From Spirabiliibacterium pneumoniae (GTDB lineage: Bacteria; Pseudomonadota; Gammaproteobacteria; Enterobacterales; Pasteurellaceae), in assembly GCF_014884995.1 (NCBI RefSeq), contig NZ_JABMII010000001.1, positions 62,001 through 126,000 of the forward strand: a stretch of DNA of 64,000 nucleotides, given 5' to 3'. Below are positions 57,164-64,000 of this stretch, one piece after another. The notes under the pieces are model-generated. The model worked only from the letters and a program-made list of their open reading frames with translations, did not search any database and had not been told where the DNA came from. Within the stretch, counting starts at the first letter, position 1. Each line of letters begins with the position of its first letter. The position numbers and the translations under genes are program-made.

Positions 57164-58186
57164 TTAGTTTTGTTCACGTTTGGCAAAGCGTTGTAGCTGA
57201 TCGCGTAAATTCGCAGGCAGCCCCTTGAGCAATAACGTATCAGCCTGTTCATCCCAAATTAGGCGTTCACCCAGCAATGCCGCATCAAAGTTGATAGTCA
57301 CACCTTTACCTGAACCTGAATATTTTGTTAGGCTTTTAAGTGCACTTTGCACGGGTGGAATTTGCTCTGCAAGATCGTACTCCTGTGTTTGGCTAAACGC
57401 ACTAAATGCCTGCTCATTCAGCACAGGTAAAGTCGACGAGAGATCAGCAAGCACAATTTCTTCCCCTGCTTTGAGTTGCCCTTTGCAATAATCAAAAGTT
57501 TGCGCTTTAACCGCCTGAGTTTGTTGCGCGTTAAGTTCACCTTGCTGGCAAAAATCATCGACGGCTTGTAATAAAGTCAAATTTTGCTGTTTTGCGTCAA
57601 ACCCTGGCTCAGCACCAAGAAAATCCATAAAGAAATCCGCCACTTTTCGCCCAACGCGACCTTTGAGATAACTCAGATAACGTTTATCACTGGCATCTAC
57701 TTGCAATTGAGTCAAATTAATACGCGCGGCGATGTCAAATTGCGCCATGTTGAGATAAGAAACTTGATGAATGTCTAGCGCTTCATCAACAAGTACGCTC
57801 TCACGGTTATCCAAAAGTGCAATAAACAGATATTGGGTGGCCAAAAAAGTGTAGTGACAGAAAATAAAGCTGCCACTTTCAGCAAAATTGTATTGCCCTA
57901 ACTCTTGACTCAGTGCTTGCGCACTTTGCTGACTAAATAATAAAAAATCCAGTTCGCCTTCTAGGTATTGATTTAAGTTTTGCGCAAAACGAGATTCTTG
58001 TTTAAACACGCCGTAGGCTTGCGCTTTGCCTTGGTAATGTTGGTGTAAGGTCAACATCATTTGCAAGATGTCGTCTTCCACCACCAGCGGTTTAGCACGC
58101 AGGCGCGTTTTTAGTGTGACCGCCTCGCCGTCAGAATGGCTGCGTTCAAGTTGGTGGAGAATAATTGCCTTTACATCAATACTCAT
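57164..58186 (-). CDS. yejK: Nucleoid-associated protein YejK (NdpA)
   Basis: A 340-residue protein of the NdpA family; E. coli YejK is 335. Recognisable are IILHQLERS near the N-terminus, [23 protein letters not shown] near 185 and the C-terminal [30 protein letters not shown]. YejK binds DNA and topoisomerase IV. It diverges from yejL-yejM, the same arrangement as in E. coli. Confidence 0.94.
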   Translation of the reverse strand: MSIDVKAIILHQLERSHSDGEAVTLKTRLRAKPLVVEDDILQMMLTLHQHYQGKAQAYGVFKQESRFAQNLNQYLEGELDFLLFSQQSAQALSQELGQYNFAESGSFIFCHYTFLATQYLFIALLDNRESVLVDEALDIHQVSYLNMAQFDIAARINLTQLQVDASDKRYLSYLKGRVGRKVADFFMDFLGAEPGFDAKQQNLTLLQAVDDFCQQGELNAQQTQAVKAQTFDYCKGQLKAGEEIVLADLSSTLPVLNEQAFSAFSQTQEYDLAEQIPPVQSALKSLTKYSGSGKGVTINFDAALLGERLIWDEQADTLLLKGLPANLRDQLQRFAKREQN

Positions 58187-58322
58187 AATCTGTGCCTAAG
58201 TTGAAAAATTTGTCGACATTATACCGAATTTTGTTGTGCTTTTTTAGCTGTCAAAAAAAATTTGTGCTACTATATCACGATAAATAATCCTATTTGCTCG
58301 CAAACTCAAGCTAAGAAAAAAC

Positions 58323-58544
58323 ATGGCAAGACAATCAAAATATTCCGACACACAAGTGCGTGCATTACTGCAAGATTTGGCGGCAGTACTTGAACAACAC
58401 CACGCCAGCGTTGACCTCGCCTTGATGGCGTTGGGGGATACGGTAACCAATCTGTTGAAATCCAGTGTTGCACCTGCGCAGCAACAAGCCTTGGTAGAGA
58501 CTTTCTGTCGCGCATTGCAACAGTCGTTTAAAACGCATCACTGA
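58323..58544 (+). CDS. yejL: YejL-family protein (UPF0352)
   Basis: A 73-residue protein of the YejL family with the pattern SKYSDTQVRALLQDLAAVLEQHHASVDLALMALGD. E. coli YejL is 75 residues and its function is unknown. It precedes yejM by a few bases, and its stop is followed by the yejM RBS. Confidence 0.92.
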   Translation: MARQSKYSDTQVRALLQDLAAVLEQHHASVDLALMALGDTVTNLLKSSVAPAQQQALVETFCRALQQSFKTHH

Positions 58545-58556
58545 GTGCAGGCAAAC

Positions 58557-60320
58557 ATGTTGAAGGTGTCGCGCCAATACTGGGAAGCCATCTCGCACAA
58601 AATTGCGTGGGGGCATTGGTTTGCACTATTTAATATTATTTTTGCCATCTTAATTGGCGCGCGTTACGCATTTATTAGCGACTGGCCTGACACCTTTATT
58701 GGCCGATTTTATTTTATTATCAATATCCTAGGGCATTTTAGCTTTATTGTTTTTGCACTTTATCTGCTAGTGCTCTTCCCTTTAAGTTTTCTTATCAAAA
58801 ATCCCACCACTTTCCGTGGGATAAGCGTTATTTTTGCAACCATTGGGCTGACATTGTTACTGTTTGACAGTGAAGTGTTTTATCGTTTTAATCTGCACTT
58901 ATCAATTCTGATTTGGGATATTTTAGTCAATCCTGACAATGGACGACTAGCACGCAATTGGGAAATCTTCTTTGCGCCGATGCCATTCATTTTGATGGTA
59001 TCGATGATTTTCTCGCGTTGGAGTTGGGAGAAATTACGCAGCCTTGAGCGGCAAAAATGGGTTAAAGGTGTCGTATTTGTGCTCACTCTATGTTTTATTT
59101 GCTCACATTTAATCTACGCATGGGCTGATGCTTATTTTTACCGCCCTGTCACCGCGCAACGGGCTAATTTACCCTTAGCCTACCCGATGACTGCACGAAC
59201 TTTCTTGCAAAAAAATCAACTGTTGGATAAAGAAATCTATTTCGATCGTCTTTCACAAACTGGGCGATTAGATGCGCCTGCGTTGGACTACCCGAAAACC
59301 GCACTTCATTATGCACCGACACAACAAATGCCGTTGCAAAATATTTTGCTCGTCAATATTTCGGGGCTACGTTTTGATGCGTTGCAAAGTGGCACAATGC
59401 CCACTCTGCACGATTTTGCCGAACAGCACATTCAGCTCACCAACAATTACAGTGGCAGTAACGAGCAAGATGGAGCGCTGCTTAGCCTGTTCTATGGTCT
59501 CAACGCAAACTATTTAGACAGTGTTTTAAACCAAAAAATTCAGCCTGTGTGGTTTGATCGCATGCATGATCTAGGCTACCAATTTGGTGCTTTTGCCAAC
59601 GCCAGTAGCACACTGTATAAAAACACGCTGTTTGGCAATGCCTTAAATGTGATTCACGATGATGACAAACGCACCCATGCTTGGCTGAATTGGCTACATG
59701 CCTACAAACAAGCACAAACGCCATGGTTTAGCTATGTGCAATTTGATCTGATCAGTGCTATGAAGAATGTGCTCAATGCCAGCGAAGACAAGAAAGAAGC
59801 GGAATATGCCCGACAATTACAGCGCATTGATGGCTATCTAGCGCAAATGCTCGCACAGATTAATCAAAGTGCACCCGATACGGTTGTGATCATCACCGCT
59901 GATCAAGGCTATTCTTTTAATGCAAAATTCCAGCAAGATAGCAACTATTTTGGACAAGATCGTATCCAAGTTCCCCTTGTTATGCAATGGCGCGGACACG
60001 GTTCGGGGCATTATGCCAGCATTACCTCATTGATGGACATTGTGCCCAGCGTGATGCAAGATGTGTTCGCAATAGAAAATCGTAATGGCGATTATACCCA
60101 AGGGCGTAACCTATTCTCGGCGGACAATGCCTCTTGGGTGTTTGCCTCTAACCAACGCTGGAATGTGATTATAGCCCGTGATGGGACACAGTACCAGCTG
60201 GATTCAAAAGGGGAATACTTCCAGTTTGACGCTCAACATCGGCTCATGCCATCAGAAAAACCACCACTTGAGCTATTTTTGCAAGTGTTTAATCGTGATC
60301 GCAACTTTCTTGCGCGATAA
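58557..60320 (+). CDS. yejM: Inner-membrane regulator YejM (PbgA/LapC)
   Basis: A 587-residue protein with five N-terminal membrane segments (residues 15-190) and a C-terminal periplasmic sulfatase-like domain beginning about residue 260 (ILLVNISGLRFDALQS) with VVIITADQGYSFN near 450. Length matches E. coli YejM (586). It senses lipopolysaccharide and controls LpxC turnover through LapB. ATG 58557 has AGG six bases upstream. Its end overlaps yhiN by 32 bases. Confidence 0.93.
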   Translation: MLKVSRQYWEAISHKIAWGHWFALFNIIFAILIGARYAFISDWPDTFIGRFYFIINILGHFSFIVFALYLLVLFPLSFLIKNPTTFRGISVIFATIGLTLLLFDSEVFYRFNLHLSILIWDILVNPDNGRLARNWEIFFAPMPFILMVSMIFSRWSWEKLRSLERQKWVKGVVFVLTLCFICSHLIYAWADAYFYRPVTAQRANLPLAYPMTARTFLQKNQLLDKEIYFDRLSQTGRLDAPALDYPKTALHYAPTQQMPLQNILLVNISGLRFDALQSGTMPTLHDFAEQHIQLTNNYSGSNEQDGALLSLFYGLNANYLDSVLNQKIQPVWFDRMHDLGYQFGAFANASSTLYKNTLFGNALNVIHDDDKRTHAWLNWLHAYKQAQTPWFSYVQFDLISAMKNVLNASEDKKEAEYARQLQRIDGYLAQMLAQINQSAPDTVVIITADQGYSFNAKFQQDSNYFGQDRIQVPLVMQWRGHGSGHYASITSLMDIVPSVMQDVFAIENRNGDYTQGRNLFSADNASWVFASNQRWNVIIARDGTQYQLDSKGEYFQFDAQHRLMPSEKPPLELFLQVFNRDRNFLAR

Positions 60321-61497
60321 TGCCCTGCGCGCAGGCATAGGCGGAGCTCCACGCCCACTGAAAGTTATAGCCGCCCAGCCAGCCCGTCACGTCCAGCACT
60401 TCACCGATGAAATACAATTTGGGCTGCGTTGAGGTCTGCATTGTTTTGGATGAAATCTGCGCTGTATCCACGCCCCCCAAAGTGACTTCGGCGCTGCGAT
60501 ACCCTTCGGTGCCGTTAGGATAAAATGGCCAATGATGGATCAACTGCGCCAGTGAATTTAATGCGCTATTACTAAGATCAGCCAAAAGGCAATCATTAAA
60601 CGCCTGTTTCTCCGCCCACAGTGCTACCAAACGCTTAGGTAAAAATTGGCAAAGTGCGGTTTTTAATTGCTGTTTTGGTGCACACTGACGCAAGCGATTG
60701 AGTGCAGCTTGTATGTTTTGTTGTGGCAATAAATCAATATGCACAGGCTCATTATTCTGCCAATAATTGGAAATTTGCAATATCGCAGGGCCTGACAGCC
60801 CACGGTGCGTGAACAACATTTGATGACTAAATTGCATACCGCACTTTGCTTGCACCATAACGGGCAGCGCAACCCCCGCCAGCGACGCCAAATCAGCATC
60901 TACCTCGCGGAAGGTAAACGGCACCAAACTGGCTCTTGGCGCACGAACATTTAAGCCAAATTGCTCCGCCAGCTGATAACCCAGAGCACTGGCGCCCAAT
61001 TTCGGCATGGAAAGCCCACCTGTTGCCACAACAAGATGTGATGCCTGATACAACTGATTTGCTGCAATGGCAAAGTGCGGTTCGTGATAACTGACGCTTT
61101 CCACCGCCTCACGCAAGGCAATGGTCACATCGCCTTTGTCACACTCGCTTTGCAGCAATCGAATAATTTCACTCGCCCCCAAATCGCAAAACAGCTGTCC
61201 ATGCTCTTTTTCGTGATAAGCAATCTGATATTGATTGACTAGCGCGATGAAATCCCACTGGGTAAAACGGGAAAGTGCGGATTTAACAAAGTGCGGGTTG
61301 GCGGACAAATAGTGTTCAGCCCCCACATCAAGGTTGGTAAAATTACAAAAACCGCCCCCCGACATTAAAATTTTGCGCCCAATTTTTTTGCCGCTATCAA
61401 GCACCAACACGCGCAAGCCCGCCTGCCCAAGCACCCCAGCGCAAAACAGCCCTGCAGCACCTGCGCCAATGATGGCAACATCATATGTTTTGCTCAT
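60289..61497 (-). CDS. yhiN: Flavoprotein of the YhiN/HI0933 family
   Basis: A 402-residue FAD enzyme with the N-terminal dinucleotide loop VAIIGAGAAGLFCAGVLG at residue 7, ILMSGGGFCNFTN near 44, VVATGGLSMPKLGAS near 152 and the C-terminal FIGEVLDVTGWLGGYNFQWAWSSA. Its Haemophilus homologue HI0933 has a solved structure; some relatives act on bile acids or other steroids but the role here is unknown. Downstream of lipA on the same strand. Confidence 0.9.
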   Translation of the reverse strand: MSKTYDVAIIGAGAAGLFCAGVLGQAGLRVLVLDSGKKIGRKILMSGGGFCNFTNLDVGAEHYLSANPHFVKSALSRFTQWDFIALVNQYQIAYHEKEHGQLFCDLGASEIIRLLQSECDKGDVTIALREAVESVSYHEPHFAIAANQLYQASHLVVATGGLSMPKLGASALGYQLAEQFGLNVRAPRASLVPFTFREVDADLASLAGVALPVMVQAKCGMQFSHQMLFTHRGLSGPAILQISNYWQNNEPVHIDLLPQQNIQAALNRLRQCAPKQQLKTALCQFLPKRLVALWAEKQAFNDCLLADLSNSALNSLAQLIHHWPFYPNGTEGYRSAEVTLGGVDTAQISSKTMQTSTQPKLYFIGEVLDVTGWLGGYNFQWAWSSAYACAQGIIAQESCDHD

Positions 61498-61521
61498 ATT
61501 TAATCTTAAAGTGCGGTTGCG

Positions 61522-62484
61522 TTATTTCACTTCTTTGCCTTGTGCTTGCAAATCGGCGTGATAAGAAGAACGCACAAACGGCCCACACGCGGCATGCTCA
61601 AAGCCCATCGCCAACGCTTTTTCTTTCATCACATCAAACTCATCGGGCGAAACATAGCGGTCAACTGGCAGATGATGTCGGCTTGGTTGCAAATATTGCC
61701 CCAAAGTGAGCATGGTGACGCCATTGTCGCGTAAATCTTGCATCACAGCCAAAATTTCCTCATTGGTTTCACCCAGCCCCACCATTAAGCCAGACTTGGT
61801 TGGAATCTGCGGAAATAACGCTTTAAATTCACGCAATAAACGCAAAGACCACTGATAATCCGCCCCTGGACGAATCTCTTTATACAGTCTTGGAATATTT
61901 TCTAAATTGTGATTAAACACATCTGGCGGCGCGGTGGCAAGCACCTCGAGGGCCTTGTCGATTTTGCCGCGGAAATCGGGCACCAAAATCTCAATTTTAA
62001 TTTCAGGGTTAAGCTCACGAATAGCTTTCACGCACTCAGCAAAATGCCCAGCGCCGCCGTCTCGCAAATCATCACGGTCAACGGAGGTGATCACCACATA
62101 GCGCAATTTCATATCACGGATGGTCATCGCCAGCTTGCGCGGCTCCTCTGGATCGGGCGGCAATGGCTTACCATGCGCCACATCACAAAATGGACAGCGT
62201 CGGGTGCAAATGGCCCCGAGAATCATAAACGTTGCCGTGCCGTGATTGAAACATTCCGCCAAATTCGGGCAAGAGGCCTCTTCACACACTGAATGCAGCC
62301 CATGCTTGCGCATCGCATTTTTAATCCCCTCAATTTTCACGCTGCTGGCGGGTAATTTAATTTTCATCCACGCCGGCTTTGGTAAAAGTTCTTGGTCTGG
62401 ATTAATATTTTTAACAGGGATAATTGATGTTTTTGCCGCGTCGCGATATTTCACGCCGCGTTCCATTTTAAACGGCTTGCCCAT
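61522..62484 (-). CDS. lipA: Lipoyl synthase
   Basis: A 320-residue radical SAM enzyme that inserts two sulfurs in octanoyl groups. The auxiliary cluster motif [12 protein letters not shown] and the radical SAM motif [10 protein letters not shown] (CX3CX2C) are present, along with the C-terminal RSSYHAD motif (conserved Ser). E. coli LipA is 321 residues. It follows lipB by 18 bases, the classic lipoate pair. Confidence 0.97.
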   Translation of the reverse strand: MGKPFKMERGVKYRDAAKTSIIPVKNINPDQELLPKPAWMKIKLPASSVKIEGIKNAMRKHGLHSVCEEASCPNLAECFNHGTATFMILGAICTRRCPFCDVAHGKPLPPDPEEPRKLAMTIRDMKLRYVVITSVDRDDLRDGGAGHFAECVKAIRELNPEIKIEILVPDFRGKIDKALEVLATAPPDVFNHNLENIPRLYKEIRPGADYQWSLRLLREFKALFPQIPTKSGLMVGLGETNEEILAVMQDLRDNGVTMLTLGQYLQPSRHHLPVDRYVSPDEFDVMKEKALAMGFEHAACGPFVRSSYHADLQAQGKEVK

Positions 62485-62502
62485 AAAGTTCTCAGTTAAT
62501 GA

Positions 62503-63177
62503 TTATTGCCACCCTTCACGGTGGTGAAATGTTGTGTAGTGCATAATGTTGCAAAAATGTTGCACCAATTGTGGCGCAACCGTATCGCATTGTAAAGTGC
62601 GGTCATCAATTAATTCGCTCAGCTGGCACATTTCAAGCCCCGCATAACCGCAAGGATTAATGTAAGTAAACGGCGTGAGATCAAGGTTCACATTAAGCGC
62701 CAGCCCATGAAATGAGCACCCTTTGCGAATGCGAAGCCCCAGCGAGCAAATTTTACGCCCGTCAACATAGACCCCTGGCGCATCAGGTTTTGCGGCACTT
62801 TCAATGCCGTAGTCACGCAAAGTGGCAATGACCGTATTTTCTAACGCGCTGACCAACTCTCGTACATTAAAAGTGCGGTTATGCTCTTTGTGGCGTTTAA
62901 TATCAATGAGTACATACATCACCTGCTGACCGATGCCGTGATAAGTGATCTGCCCGCCACGATCCGATTGCACCACAGGAATGTCACTTTGACGCAATAA
63001 ATGCTCCGCTTTGCCCGCCTGCCCTTGGGTGAACACCGACGGGTGCTGCACTAGCCAGATTTCATCAAGCGTGTCATCACTGCGCGCATCGGTAAATGCT
63101 TGCATCTTCTCCCATGTGTCAACATAGGGTTGTATGCCGAGCTGACGAATGATAAGCGTTTTGTCTCGCTGTTCCAT
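62503..63177 (-). CDS. lipB: Octanoyl-[ACP]:protein N-octanoyltransferase
   Basis: A 224-residue enzyme that passes octanoate from ACP to lipoyl domains. [18 protein letters not shown] near residue 70, the catalytic Lys in [18 protein letters not shown] near 140 and the Cys in [13 protein letters not shown] near 170 are in place. ATG 63177 is preferred; a longer frame continues upstream into ybeD without family similarity. Thirteen bases after ybeD. Confidence 0.95.
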   Translation of the reverse strand: MEQRDKTLIIRQLGIQPYVDTWEKMQAFTDARSDDTLDEIWLVQHPSVFTQGQAGKAEHLLRQSDIPVVQSDRGGQITYHGIGQQVMYVLIDIKRHKEHNRTFNVRELVSALENTVIATLRDYGIESAAKPDAPGVYVDGRKICSLGLRIRKGCSFHGLALNVNLDLTPFTYINPCGYAGLEMCQLSELIDDRTLQCDTVAPQLVQHFCNIMHYTTFHHREGWQ

Positions 63178-63190
63178 AACCGCACTTTGC

Positions 63191-63487
63191 TTACAACACC
63201 ATACGCACGCCGTCGATTTCCGCCAGCGTTTTGTATAAGGTGTCGATTTGTTCAATATTTTGTGCTTGTAGCGTGATAGAAACCGCTTCGTATTTGCCTT
63301 TTGAACTTGGTTTCACCTCTGGGCTGTAATCACCAGGCACCACTTTTTGCACTTCGGCGACCACCTTGTCTTTAAGCGCTGTGTCAGCTAGCCCCATCAC
63401 TTTGAAGGTGAAGCTACACGGGAAGGTGAGCAAATCTTTTAGGGTTTTATCTTCACCTAGATCGTTTAAGTTAATCTCTTTTACCAT
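63191..63487 (-). CDS. ybeD: YbeD-family protein (UPF0250, DUF493)
   Basis: A 98-residue protein with [13 protein letters not shown] near the N-terminus and [18 protein letters not shown], as in YbeD of E. coli (87 residues). It has an ACT-like fold in the known structure, function unknown. Position between dacA and lipB is the same as in E. coli. Confidence 0.94.
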   Translation of the reverse strand: MVKEINLNDLGEDKTLKDLLTFPCSFTFKVMGLADTALKDKVVAEVQKVVPGDYSPEVKPSSKGKYEAVSITLQAQNIEQIDTLYKTLAEIDGVRMVL

Positions 63488-63498
63488 CGTATTCTCTC

Positions 63499-64000
63499 TT
63501 AAAATAGGCTTTTCACGGTCAACACAACCCAGTCAACCATCTTGCCAAAAAAGCCTGCCTCTTCCACACTTTCAAGCACTTGCAAATCTACTGTGGCGAC
63601 GTCTTTGCCGTCGAGTTGATAAACCACTTTACCCACGCTTTGTCCTTTGGCCAATGGCGCTTCTAAAAAGCGATTATTCAACTCGTAGCGGGCTTTGAGC
63701 TCACTCATTTTGCCTTTTGGAATGGTGATAAAGCCATCCTCTAGCGTGCCCAGTTTGACTTTATTTTCCGCCCCGTAATACACGCTTTGCTCTGAAACGA
63801 CCGTGCCAGCCTTAAATGGTTTTAAGGTTTCAAAATGGTTAAAGCCCCATTGCAAAATCTTCTTGCTTTCCACCTCACGGCCTTTATACGTTGGCACCCC
63901 CATCACCACAGATACAAAGCGTGTGTCGCCATTCACCGCTGACGCCACTAAATTGTAGCCCGCTTGATCGGTATGGCCTGTTTTGATGCCATCGACTTGT
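63499..64000 (-). CDS. dacA: D-alanyl-D-alanine carboxypeptidase (PBP5/6), 5' part cut by window edge
   Basis: The last 167 codons are present. The penicillin-binding KTG motif is near the window edge ([15 protein letters not shown]), followed by [14 protein letters not shown], the C-terminal beta domain and an amphipathic anchor ending [12 protein letters not shown], as in PBP5/PBP6. It trims pentapeptides in peptidoglycan. It leads the dacA-ybeD-lipB-lipA run. Confidence 0.95.
   Translation of the reverse strand, partial: QVDGIKTGHTDQAGYNLVASAVNGDTRFVSVVMGVPTYKGREVESKKILQWGFNHFETLKPFKAGTVVSEQSVYYGAENKVKLGTLEDGFITIPKGKMSELKARYELNNRFLEAPLAKGQSVGKVVYQLDGKDVATVDLQVLESVEEAGFFGKMVDWVVLTVKSLF

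Overview
The window reads as chromosomal DNA of a member of the Pasteurellaceae. The Haemophilus influenzae-type uptake signal (core AAGTGCGGT, or ACCGCACTT on the other strand) recurs dozens of times inside and between genes, often as inverted pairs acting as terminators. Several gene blocks, such as menE-seqA-ybfF-fldA-fur and the mechanosensitive channel-aroC-mepA-permease-lpxM run, follow an order I recall from Haemophilus. Coding density is high and almost everything is housekeeping.

Layout. 1-1082: the end of a MarC-type membrane protein gene and a small exported protein gene. 1331-3535: zinc-independent ribosomal protein genes (rpmE2, rpmJ2) behind a Fur-like box, then pth and ychF. 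3735-6689: a tctCBA tripartite carboxylate uptake operon. 6706-12327: a tight metB-bioA-bioF-bioG-bioC-bioD operon on the minus strand. 12501-12799: a tRNA operon (Gly-Cys-Leu). 12983-14886: an AT-rich divergent pair, a metallo-beta-lactamase-fold hydrolase and a GlxA-type AraC regulator, without uptake signals and probably acquired. 14906-17674: hpt, a candidate Fur-controlled small RNA, pmbA and yjgA. 17667-25942: a VirK/YbjX-like gene, then recR, ybaB, dnaX (with a plausible frameshift site), apt, lpxM, yfcA, mepA and aroC. 25956-34283: a large MscK-type channel, menE, seqA, ybfF, fldA, fur and a yagU-like gene with a structured leader.

34329-43768: a Usg-like gene, ybaK, a gene pair resembling ornithine-lipid synthesis (olsB, olsA), a candidate independent small transcript, an MFS carrier, a PliG-type lysozyme inhibitor, uup, an MscS-type channel and an MFS transporter with an acidic tail. 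43870-46073: an aroF-tyrA operon with two TyrR-like boxes. 46323-51664: rpsO, tRNA-Ser, a GlsB/YeaQ-family gene, ogt, rlmC, and nagZ-thiK-ycfL-hinT without lpoB. 51958-55188: focA-pflB for mixed-acid fermentation with an FNR-like site. 55253-56104: a very AT-rich unknown membrane protein. 56120-64000: a small anchored protein, bamE, yejK/yejL/yejM, yhiN and the end of a dacA-ybeD-lipB-lipA run.

Working together: the metB-bio operon links methionine/SAM supply to two SAM-using biotin enzymes (BioA, BioC); lipB and lipA make lipoate; lpxM, yejM, olsBA, bamE, mepA, dacA and nagZ maintain the envelope; fur, the Fur-like box before rpmE2 and the candidate small RNA suggest a metal-responsive layer. 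I saw no prophage, insertion sequence or CRISPR array.
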